Assembly: GCF_028680575.1 (NCBI RefSeq)
Contig: NZ_JAPCKI010000002.1
Location: 1 to 64,000, forward strand
Direction: 5' to 3'
DNA length: 64,000 bases
DNA from: Acidovorax benzenivorans
GTDB taxonomy: Bacteria > Pseudomonadota > Gammaproteobacteria > Burkholderiales > Burkholderiaceae_C
Positions 57,447-64,000 of the stretch are shown piece by piece. A model generated the notes under the pieces. That model did not search any database, was not told where the DNA came from, and saw only the letters and a program-made list of their open reading frames with translations. A program made the position numbers and the translations under genes. How positions within the stretch are numbered: position 1 is the first letter of the stretch; every line of letters starts with the position of its first letter.

Positions 57447-58586
57447 ATGCCCGGCCTTTTGCCCGATATCGATCCTGATGGCCTGCTCGAATTCTCGGTG
57501 GTCTACACCGACCGCGCGCTCAACCACATGTCCAAGCGCTTCACCGGCGTGGTGCAGGACATTCTGGGCACGCTCAAAGAGGTCTACCACGCCCACACCG
57601 CTGTGCTGGTGCCCGGCAGCGGCACCTTCGGCATGGAAGCAGTGGCCCGCCAGTTTGCCAACAAGGAAAAGGTGCTCATCGTGCGCAACGGCTGGTTCAG
57701 CTACCGCTGGACGCAGATCTTTGACGCCGACAAGGGCCTGGGCGGCGGCTCGGTCATCTGCAAGGCGCGCCAGCAGGGCAGCGGCCCGCAGGCGCCCTGG
57801 GCACCATGCCCCGCTGAAGAAGTCGCAGCCACCATCCGCGCTGAAAAGCCCAAGGTGGTGTTTGCGCCCCATGTGGAAACGGCCAGCGGCATCATCCTCT
57901 CTGACGACTACCTCCGCACGCTGACGGCGGCTGCCCACGAGGTGGGCGCGCTGTTTGTGCTGGACTGCGTGGCGTCGGGCGCCATGTGGGTGGACATGCA
58001 GGCCACGGGCGTGGATGTGCTCATCAGCGCCCCGCAAAAGGGCTGGAGCGGCTCACCCTGCTGCGCCATGGTGATGCTGTCCGAGCGTGCGCGCCAGGCG
58101 ATTGAAGGCACCACGAGCAGCAGCTTCTCGTGCGACCTCAAGAAGTGGATGCAGATCGCCGAGGGCTACGAAAAGGGCCAGCACGCGTACCACACCACCA
58201 TGCCCACGGATGCGCTGGTGCGCCTGCGCGAGGTGATGGCCGAGACGCGCGCCTACGGTTTTACCAAGGTGCGTGATGAGCAGATCGAACTGGGCGCCAA
58301 GGTGCGTGCACTGCTCGAATCGCGCGGCTTCCCCAGCGTGGCGGCCGATGGATTCAAGGCCCCTGGTGTGGTGGTGAGCTACACCACCGACCCCGGCATT
58401 CAGAACGGCAAGAAGTTCATGGAAGTGGGCCTGCAGACCGCCGCCGGCGTGCCGCTGCAGTGCGACGAGGGGCCGGACTTCAAGACCTTTCGCGTCGGCC
58501 TGTTTGGCCTGGAGAAGTGGCACAACGTGGACCGTACGGTGGGCCATTTGTCGAAGGCGCTGGACCAGATTGCGGCGGCGGCTTGA
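57447..58586 (+). CDS. Class-V aminotransferase (alanine--glyoxylate / serine type)
   Basis: A 379-residue PLP enzyme of the alanine-glyoxylate/serine-glyoxylate aminotransferase group. VLVPGSGTFGMEAVARQF near residue 60, the PLP Asp in FVLDCVASGAMWVD and the PLP lysine Lys198 in SAPQKGWSG are visible. A plausible role is glyoxylate removal, and a GlcD-type glycolate oxidase lies further along, though not in the same operon. ATG 57447 has GGAG upstream and starts MPGLLPDIDPDGLLEFSVVY. Confidence 0.88.
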   Translation: MPGLLPDIDPDGLLEFSVVYTDRALNHMSKRFTGVVQDILGTLKEVYHAHTAVLVPGSGTFGMEAVARQFANKEKVLIVRNGWFSYRWTQIFDADKGLGGGSVICKARQQGSGPQAPWAPCPAEEVAATIRAEKPKVVFAPHVETASGIILSDDYLRTLTAAAHEVGALFVLDCVASGAMWVDMQATGVDVLISAPQKGWSGSPCCAMVMLSERARQAIEGTTSSSFSCDLKKWMQIAEGYEKGQHAYHTTMPTDALVRLREVMAETRAYGFTKVRDEQIELGAKVRALLESRGFPSVAADGFKAPGVVVSYTTDPGIQNGKKFMEVGLQTAAGVPLQCDEGPDFKTFRVGLFGLEKWHNVDRTVGHLSKALDQIAAAA

Positions 58587-58619
58587 CGGGTTGCGGTCGA
58601 GGTCGGCGGGCTTGCCCGG

Positions 58620-59915
58620 ATGAACCCCGAGACTGACAGCGCAACCCTCGCCCTTCGGCGCGCCAAGCGGCAGGCGCTGGGCCTGTTGTTGCTGGTGACG
58701 GCAGTGTTCATCGCCACCAGCGTGGTCGAGCGCGGTTTGCTGCTCAACTGCATCAAGGCCATGGCCGAGGCCGCCATGGTGGGTGCGCTGGCGGACTGGT
58801 TTGCGGTGGTGGCGCTGTTCCGGCGCCCGCTGGGCCTGCCCATTCCGCACACGGCGGTTATTGCGCGCAACCAGGCGCGCATCGGCCGCAACCTCGCCAC
58901 CTTTGTGCGCGACAAGTTCCTGGACGTGCCTTCGCTGGTGTCGCTGATCCGCCGGCACGACTCGGCCGAGCGGCTGGCGCAGTGGCTCACGGCGCCGGGC
59001 AACGCCGCGCTGCTGGGGCACCAAGCCACGCGCCTGGCGTCGGCTGCGCTGGAGACGGTGCAGGACGCGCAGGTGGAGCGTTTCATCCAGAAGGCCGCGC
59101 GTGCTCTGATCGGGCAGGTGGACATGTCGCGTGCGCTGGCGGCGGTGCTCGATACCCTCACGCACAACGGCCGTCACCAGGCGCTGCTGGACGATGTGCT
59201 GGCCAAGCTCATCGAACTGCTGCAGAACGAGCAGACCCGCACCTGGGTGGCGCAGTCCATCGTGGCCTGGCTCAAGAAGGACCACCCGCGCACCGAGAAG
59301 TTGCTGCCCAGCGACTGGCTGGGCGACAAGGGTTCGGCCTTGCTGGCCCGCGCGCTGGAGAGCGTGATGGCCGACGTAGCCGCCAACCCGCAGCACGCCC
59401 TGCGCGCGCAGTTCGATGTGGCGGTGCAGCGCTTCATCGAGCGCCTGCGCAGCGACCCGGAATGGGAGCGCAAGGGCGAGGAGATCCGCACCTGGCTGCA
59501 GACCGACGCCACGGTGGGCGGCTATGTGCAGACCTTGTGGCTGGACCTGCGCGGTGCGTTGCAGCGCGATCTGGCAGATGCCGATTCGGTGCTGGCGCGG
59601 CAGGTGGGCAAGCTGGGGCTATGGCTGGGCGAGTCGCTGGCGGGTGATGCGGCGCTGCGGCAGTCGTTCAATGACCGGCTGGAGCGGTGGGTGGAGGGCC
59701 TGGCGCCGGATGTGTCGGCGTTCATTGCGCAGCACATTGAGGACACCGTGCGGCGATGGGATACCGAGGAGATGACGCAGCTGATTGAGCTGAACATTGG
59801 CAAGGATCTGCAGTACATCCGTATCAACGGCACCTTGGTGGGGGGGGTGATTGGGCTGGTGCTGTTTGGGGTGTCGCATGCGGGGGAGATTGGGCGGGCG
59901 ATGGTGGGTGGCTGA
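58620..59915 (+). CDS. DUF445 family membrane protein
   Basis: A 431-residue DUF445 protein. An N-terminal transmembrane helix (about residues 17-35, ALGLLLLVTAVFIATSVV) leads to the family motif MAEAAMVGALADWFAVVALFRRP split around ADWFAVV, and a long helical soluble domain follows. A C-terminal helix (LVGGVIGLVLFGVSHAG) probably returns to the membrane. Function is not established. It starts 33 bp after the aminotransferase gene and may be co-transcribed. Confidence 0.9.
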   Translation: MNPETDSATLALRRAKRQALGLLLLVTAVFIATSVVERGLLLNCIKAMAEAAMVGALADWFAVVALFRRPLGLPIPHTAVIARNQARIGRNLATFVRDKFLDVPSLVSLIRRHDSAERLAQWLTAPGNAALLGHQATRLASAALETVQDAQVERFIQKAARALIGQVDMSRALAAVLDTLTHNGRHQALLDDVLAKLIELLQNEQTRTWVAQSIVAWLKKDHPRTEKLLPSDWLGDKGSALLARALESVMADVAANPQHALRAQFDVAVQRFIERLRSDPEWERKGEEIRTWLQTDATVGGYVQTLWLDLRGALQRDLADADSVLARQVGKLGLWLGESLAGDAALRQSFNDRLERWVEGLAPDVSAFIAQHIEDTVRRWDTEEMTQLIELNIGKDLQYIRINGTLVGGVIGLVLFGVSHAGEIGRAMVGG

Positions 59916-59944
59916 GTCGGGCGAAGTCCGAGTGTCACCCCCAA

Positions 59945-60256
59945 CCGTTCGGGCTGAGCTTGTCGAAGCCTGAGCGTGTTCGAACGGGAAGCATGCCCAG
60001 GTTGAGGGCAGAGGCCGGGAGTCGCCCGGCATGCGAGTAACTTTCTTTCGCGTCGCCGAAAGAAAGTCACCAAAGAAAGGGCGACCCCCAGTCTGCGACC
60101 CCTTCGCTGCGCTACGGGGCAAACCTGCGTCGGGGCGGTTGCGGGGTGCGCCGTGGAACTCGCTTTGCGCTGGCGCGCGCCGCTCGGACAACCACGGCGA
60201 GTCAGTTCACGAGGCATGCGCGCTCCGACGCGCATGCTCACCCCGCAACCGCCCCG
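59945..60256. repeat. Structured intergenic repeat region with nested inverted repeats
   Basis: The 445 bp from 59916 to 60360 hold no gene. CCGTTCGGGCTGAGCTTGTC with its CGAACGG partner (59945-59987) is a repeat seen widely in proteobacteria. ACTTTCTTTCG/CGAAAGAAAGT (60040-60050 and 60057-60067) is a perfect 11-bp hairpin. An 18-bp perfect inverted repeat, CGGGGCGGTTGCGGGGTG (60131-60148) and its complement (60239-60256), encloses two further hairpins, CGCCGTGG/CCACGGCG and GCATGCGCG/CGCGCATGC. Confidence 0.7.
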
Positions 60257-60360
60257 CCGCAGGCGCAGCCAGCAGGGGTGGGGAGCCTAACAGCCAACAG
60301 CCGAACAGCCACACGGGCCATCGCGTTGCTCGGCCGTGTGCCGACCACGTGGGGCTGGGC

Positions 60361-60795
60361 CTAGCGTGCCGCCTGATCCGCAGCCATGTTGGCCGCGTGT
60401 TCTTCCTGCAGGTGCTGCGCAATCTGCGCCCAGGCCTGCTTGGCCTCGCCGTCCTGCGCCCAGGCGTAGCAACTGGCAATGTGCATGGCCGTCACCGCAT
60501 GGTGCGGGTCGAGCGCAAAGGCCACCTCGCACTGCAGCGCCGCCTGGCGCCACATCGCCGTCGCATCTTCAGATCCTTCTTTCTGCAGCGCATGGGCCTC
60601 GGCCACCCACGCCTGCCCCAGCCGAAACGCCGCCGCGTGCTGCCCGGGGGCGGCTTCGTGCGCCCGTTGAAACAACACCCCCGCCTGCCGCCACAACGCC
60701 CGCGCTGCGGCAAAGTCTTGCGTGGCCACGGCCTGTGCCTGGGCGACGAGGGCGTTGCCGGAATGGAGGAGGGTGGTGGTGGAGTCGCTGGGCAT
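60361..60795 (-). CDS. Hypothetical TPR-like protein
   Basis: A 144-residue, Ala/Gln/Trp-rich helical protein. Repeating helix pairs spaced about 34-45 residues apart (ARALWRQAGVLFQRAHEAAP, ATAMWRQAALQCEVAFALDP, KQAWAQIAQHLQEEH) look like degenerate tetratricopeptide repeats, usually protein-binding scaffolds. It has no signal peptide and I recognise no specific family. The start is ATG 60795. Confidence 0.65.
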   Translation of the reverse strand: MPSDSTTTLLHSGNALVAQAQAVATQDFAAARALWRQAGVLFQRAHEAAPGQHAAAFRLGQAWVAEAHALQKEGSEDATAMWRQAALQCEVAFALDPHHAVTAMHIASCYAWAQDGEAKQAWAQIAQHLQEEHAANMAADQAAR

Positions 60796-60939
60796 GGGTT
60801 TGGAGCGCGGATGGAGGGGCGGATTGTCGATGGTTCTACTGGATGCTACCGGGTGATAGCAGCCGATGGCACCAGAGAGAATTGCTACTCGCCGGTAGCA
60901 TGCGGAACCGCTGCAGAACTCGTACGTTTGAGCAACCCG

Positions 60940-61851
60940 TTAGGCCCGCACAGTAACAACGCCTCCGCGCCCGTATGCCAGGAAGTTGTCTTCGGCAAGG
61001 AACAGTCGTCGATCCGCTTGGCGCGATACCCGGGTGTTCATCCTGGCGACTACGTCGGCGCGCACGTTGATCACTGGTTTCAATGGTGTGCCGAGAATTC
61101 CAATGAAGCCCGCCTTCTTGCTAATGGGGAAAAACAATTCAGTGTTTTGCGTTAGGAACGATGGGTGACCGTGGAAGCCGTGTTCCATAACTAAGGAGAA
61201 CGGGTAGTCAGAGGTGATGAACGAGCTGTCCTCTGGAGCTACCAGTACAGTCCAAGTGCGTTTGCCGAGCGCTGTCAAGAGTTCATCATGCGCGCGAAAC
61301 TCTTCACGCAAAGTACCTTCGTTCCCAAAGTCGATGATGTAGTGTCGACCTTCGACGAACTGACGTGCGCGCTCGTAGCTCACATCTCCTTTGAACTCTT
61401 CGTCAGTCTGTTGAGCCAACGAGAGATGGTGCTCCCAATTGGCCTGAGATGCTACAAGCCACTTAAGTTTCTCGTCTGCGACGCGTGTTCGAGCACTGTT
61501 CAAGTTTCGTCTAGATTTTGGGTTCTGCACGATCACCAAACTCAGAAGATTGAGTATCAGATTGTGGTCCTCATCACTTGGGAACTCCCTCGATTCAGTC
61601 ACACGACGAATTGCTTGTATGGCTCTATCCTCTATTGGGGCTAGGGCGTTTTCGATTGCATCTGGTGGTAGACCCTCAGTATCTATGCGCTTGAAGTCCT
61701 TCTCGACCGCAACATTCAATGGCGACGTCCGAAAGCTCCTACTTTCCTGGAGGTCCAGGACGTGCAGCATTCCATCTTTTCGCCCGGAATCAGTGAAGCC
61801 GGCTAGATAACCCTGGGGGAGAAAATGATGTCGGCGGGCGACTGTCGGCAT
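60940..61851 (-). CDS. DUF4238 domain-containing protein
   Basis: A 303-residue protein of the DUF4238 family. The diagnostic start is RRHHFLPQGYLAGFTDSGR, followed by LHVLDL and the ITSDYPF motif near residue 225. Function is unknown; members occur sporadically and are often linked to mobile or defence loci. The gene's base composition is clearly poorer in GC than its neighbours and its codon use differs, so it was probably acquired recently. It stands alone, with 145 bp to the TPR-like gene and 100 bp to glcD. Confidence 0.85.
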   Translation of the reverse strand: MPTVARRHHFLPQGYLAGFTDSGRKDGMLHVLDLQESRSFRTSPLNVAVEKDFKRIDTEGLPPDAIENALAPIEDRAIQAIRRVTESREFPSDEDHNLILNLLSLVIVQNPKSRRNLNSARTRVADEKLKWLVASQANWEHHLSLAQQTDEEFKGDVSYERARQFVEGRHYIIDFGNEGTLREEFRAHDELLTALGKRTWTVLVAPEDSSFITSDYPFSLVMEHGFHGHPSFLTQNTELFFPISKKAGFIGILGTPLKPVINVRADVVARMNTRVSRQADRRLFLAEDNFLAYGRGGVVTVRA

Positions 61852-61951
61852 AACTTGGGATTCTTCGTGTTGAACGCGAGTGATGGTTTTGTAACTCTCA
61901 CTTGGACGGCGGTCCTGGGCTCACTTCGGGCGGCGCCGGGGGCGGCATCGT

Positions 61952-63451
61952 TCAAAACCGCGGCAAATCAGGATGCTTGATCTGCCCCCCACGCACCAGC
62001 ATCTTCCCGTACTCCGCACACCGGTTCAGCGTGGGAATCACCTTCCCCGGGTTCAGCAACCCTGCCGGGTCAAACGCATGCTTCAGCCCAAACATCTGCG
62101 CGTTCTCCGCCGCAGAAAACTGCACACACATGCTGTTGAGCTTCTCTACGCCCACGCCATGCTCCCCCGTCACCGTGCCGCCCATGGCGACGCTGGTCTC
62201 CAGGATGTCGGCGCCAAACAGCTCGCAGCGGTGCAGCTGGTCGGCATCGTTCGCATCAAACAGGATGAGAGGGTGCAGGTTGCCGTCGCCCGCATGGAAC
62301 ACGTTGGCGCAGCGCAGCTGGTATTTCTTTTCCATCTCCTGGATGGCGAGCAGGATGTCGGCCAGGCGCTTGCGCGGGATGGTGGAGTCCATGCACATGT
62401 AGTCGGGGCTGATGCGGCCGCTGGCGGGGAAGGCGTTCTTGCGGCCGCTCCAAAAGCGCAGGCGCTCGGCCTCGTCGCGGCTCACGCTGATGGCGGTGGC
62501 GCCTGCGGCGCGCAGCACCTCGCTCATGCGGCCGATTTCTTCTTCCACCTCTTCGGGTGTGCCGTCGCTCTCGCACAGCAGGATGGCCTCGGCCGTGAGG
62601 TCGTAGCCCGCATGCACAAAGTCTTCGACGGCGGCGGTCATGGGTTTGTCCATCATCTCCAGGCCTGCGGGGATGATGCCGGCGGCGATCACTGCGGCGA
62701 CGGCGTCGCCTGCTTTGCGCACGTCGTCAAAGCTGGCCATGATGCAGCGCGCCAGTTGGGGCTTGGGGATGAGCTTGACCGTCACTTCGGTGGTCACGGC
62801 CAGCATGCCCTCGCTGCCGATCACGGCGGCCAGCAGGTCGTAGCCGGGGGCGTCGAGTGCCTCGCTGCCGAATTCCACCGGTTCGCCTTCTACCGTGAAG
62901 CCCTTCACCTTGAGCACGTTGTGCACGGTGAGGCCGTATTTGAGGCAGTGCACGCCGCCCGAGTTTTCGGCCACGTTGCCGCCGATGGTGCAGGCGATCT
63001 GGCTGCTGGGGTCGGGCGCGTAGTAGAGGTTGTAGGGTGCCGCCGCCTCGCTGATGGCCAGGTTGCGCACGCCACACTGCACCACGGCCGTGCGGCTTTC
63101 GGGGTTGATGTCGAGGATGCGGTTGAACTTGGCCAGCGACATCGTCACGCCCATGGCGTGGGGCATGGCGCCGCCCGACAGGCCCGTGCCCGCACCGCGT
63201 GCCACCACGGGCGCCTGCAGTTGGTGGCACACCTGCAGCACGGCCTGGACCTCGTCATACGTTTCGGGCAGGCACACCACCAGCGGGCGCTGGCGGTAGG
63301 CGGTGAGGCCGTCGCATTCGTAGGGCGTGGTGTCTTCGGTGTGCCAGAGAAGCGCGTGTGTTGGCACCACGCGGCTCAGGGCCTGGACAACCTCGGCCTG
63401 GCGCGCGGCGCGTTCGGACAAGGCTGTGGTGGGTTCGGCGGCAGTGTTCAT
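61952..63451 (-). CDS. glcD: GlcD-type FAD-linked oxidase (glycolate or D-lactate)
   Basis: A 499-residue FAD oxidase of the glycolate oxidase GlcD / D-lactate dehydrogenase family. The FAD-binding PCMH fold shows VVARGAGTGLSGGAMPHAMG and GGNVAENSGGVHCLKYG. The C-terminal cap contains NVFHAGDGNLHPLILFD and GTVTGEHGVGVEKL. It would oxidise glycolate to glyoxylate, the substrate of the aminotransferase upstream. GlcE and GlcF partners are not in the window and might follow elsewhere. ATG 63451 is preferred over a GTG at 63460. Confidence 0.92.
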   Translation of the reverse strand: MNTAAEPTTALSERAARQAEVVQALSRVVPTHALLWHTEDTTPYECDGLTAYRQRPLVVCLPETYDEVQAVLQVCHQLQAPVVARGAGTGLSGGAMPHAMGVTMSLAKFNRILDINPESRTAVVQCGVRNLAISEAAAPYNLYYAPDPSSQIACTIGGNVAENSGGVHCLKYGLTVHNVLKVKGFTVEGEPVEFGSEALDAPGYDLLAAVIGSEGMLAVTTEVTVKLIPKPQLARCIMASFDDVRKAGDAVAAVIAAGIIPAGLEMMDKPMTAAVEDFVHAGYDLTAEAILLCESDGTPEEVEEEIGRMSEVLRAAGATAISVSRDEAERLRFWSGRKNAFPASGRISPDYMCMDSTIPRKRLADILLAIQEMEKKYQLRCANVFHAGDGNLHPLILFDANDADQLHRCELFGADILETSVAMGGTVTGEHGVGVEKLNSMCVQFSAAENAQMFGLKHAFDPAGLLNPGKVIPTLNRCAEYGKMLVRGGQIKHPDLPRF

Positions 63452-63530
63452 GGCCGCCACTGTAGAGGAAGGTTGCGTGCAGGGGCGTGAGTTTTCTTGC
63501 AGCAGTCTGTGAAATGGCCTGGATATGGCT

Positions 63531-63590
63531 GTTTGCTATCAATTAGTGAGCCATTGGCGCTTGTGAATAAAGCGCTAGAGGCCAATTGGG
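63531..63590 (+). repeat. Copy of the short palindromic repeat
   Basis: GTTTGCTATCAATTAGTGAG, then CCATTGGCGCTTGTGAATA, then AAGCGCTAGAGGCCAATTGG. It has the TTTGCTATCAATTA head shared with the copy at 41022 and a GGCGCTT/AAGCGCTA core shared with 55052. It lies between glcD and the helicase gene. Confidence 0.7.
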
Positions 63591-63623
63591 CTTGAATTTC
63601 TGAGCAAATGGCCCGCAGCCCCC

Positions 63624-64000
63624 TCACACAGGCCCGGGGCTGACCGGGCGTTGGCTGCCTTCCAGAAGCCACAGGCGTTTGCTGGCGCGCGTCATGGCGA
63701 CATAGAGCATGTTGCGTTCGCGGTAGGCGTCTTGCCGGGCGGCACTGCGCGGAAAGCGCCCGCGTTCTACCAGGGGCACGGCCACATACTCATATTCATG
63801 CCCTTTGCAGCGCTCCACCGTCAGCAGTTGCAGGCTGGAGGCCTCTTGCTGGGAGTGCTGGTGGATGCTGGCCTGGACCATGAGCGCCAACCGGCCCAGG
63901 AATTCGTCCACCGACAACCCGGCGCAGATGCGGGCCAGCGCCGCGAGGCTGTCCCGGCAGTAGCGCAATTCGTCCGGGCTGATGGGCGCCTGCGCAAAGA
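63624..64000 (-). CDS. UvrD/Rep-like helicase, C-terminal part
   Basis: The last 125 residues of an ATP-dependent superfamily-1 DNA helicase running off the right edge of the window. Motif V region LLTVERCKGHEYEYVAVPLV and motif VI ERNMLYVAMTRASKRLWLL are clear; the arginine in MTRA contacts ATP. The protein ends 14 residues after motif VI, so it lacks the long C-terminal tail of UvrD proper. The start and motifs I-IV lie beyond base 64000, so the exact member cannot be named. Confidence 0.88.
   Translation of the reverse strand, partial: FAQAPISPDELRYCRDSLAALARICAGLSVDEFLGRLALMVQASIHQHSQQEASSLQLLTVERCKGHEYEYVAVPLVERGRFPRSAARQDAYRERNMLYVAMTRASKRLWLLEGSQRPVSPGPV

Overview
The window is high-GC DNA from a betaproteobacterium, most likely a member of the Comamonadaceae (Acidovorax/Comamonas/Delftia-like). 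The evidence is the chromosomal block rsmI/yraN-diaA-dolP and pilT-CNBD-pilU-yggS, the protein sequences, and a short palindromic repeat built on TAGCGCTT/AAGCGCTA of a kind I associate with that family. About 39.5 kb on the left is an integrative and conjugative element (ICE) of the Tn4371 family. About 24.5 kb on the right is ordinary chromosome.

ICE left block (1-9541): a DUF932 protein, an XRE regulator plus membrane protein on the other strand, DUF2958, a frameshifted DUF2285 gene, an AlpA-like DNA-binding protein, the RepA initiator, the ParA ATPase with a small ribbon-helix-helix partner, DUF2840, the TraF peptidase and the DUF3363-type relaxase. The integrase end lies left of the window. 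The 3' end of repA holds three 18-bp repeats spaced exactly 23 bp apart, next to a perfect DnaA box; this is a good candidate for the element's replication origin.

ICE cargo (9658-24242), placed between relaxase and traR/traG: a divergent GntR repressor-type gene and a complete aromatic dioxygenase/meta-cleavage operon in the order hydrolase, dioxygenase alpha, beta, ferredoxin, ferredoxin reductase, cis-diol dehydrogenase, extradiol dioxygenase, dienoate hydratase, acylating acetaldehyde dehydrogenase, aldolase. That is the todFC1C2BADEGIH order, and the protein lengths match those I recall for the Tod proteins. It is followed by an acyl-CoA ligase, an OmpW-type porin, a truncated ABC-transporter binding-protein gene and an acrylyl-CoA reductase (acuI). 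Ring attack on an aromatic with a vinyl side chain, such as styrene, would release acrylate at the hydrolase step. A ligase plus AcuI would turn acrylate into propionyl-CoA. I therefore propose that this ICE carries a styrene-type ring-dioxygenation pathway with its own acrylate salvage branch. This is inference, but it explains every intact enzyme gene in the cargo.

ICE right block (24406-39148): TraR (LysR), the TraG coupling protein, a CopG-like protein, the mating-pair system trbB-C-D-E-J-K-L-F-G-I, DUF2274, and a two-gene module of unknown function. The junction with the chromosome near 39.56 kb carries what looks like the last 23 nt of a tRNA gene, followed by a terminator.

Chromosome (39756-64000): an Hsp70/YegD-like protein; rsmI facing yraN-diaA-dolP; a 3-hydroxyacid dehydrogenase; pilT, a cyclic-nucleotide-binding protein and pilU; yggS; a threonine aldolase; a substrate-binding protein, TetR regulator, acyl-CoA ligase and single-chain biotin-dependent acyl-CoA carboxylase that look like one acyl-CoA catabolic locus; a small membrane protein; a class-V aminotransferase; DUF445; a structured repeat region; a TPR-like protein; a DUF4238 protein of lower GC; a GlcD-type FAD oxidase; and the C-terminal part of a UvrD-like helicase running off the window end.
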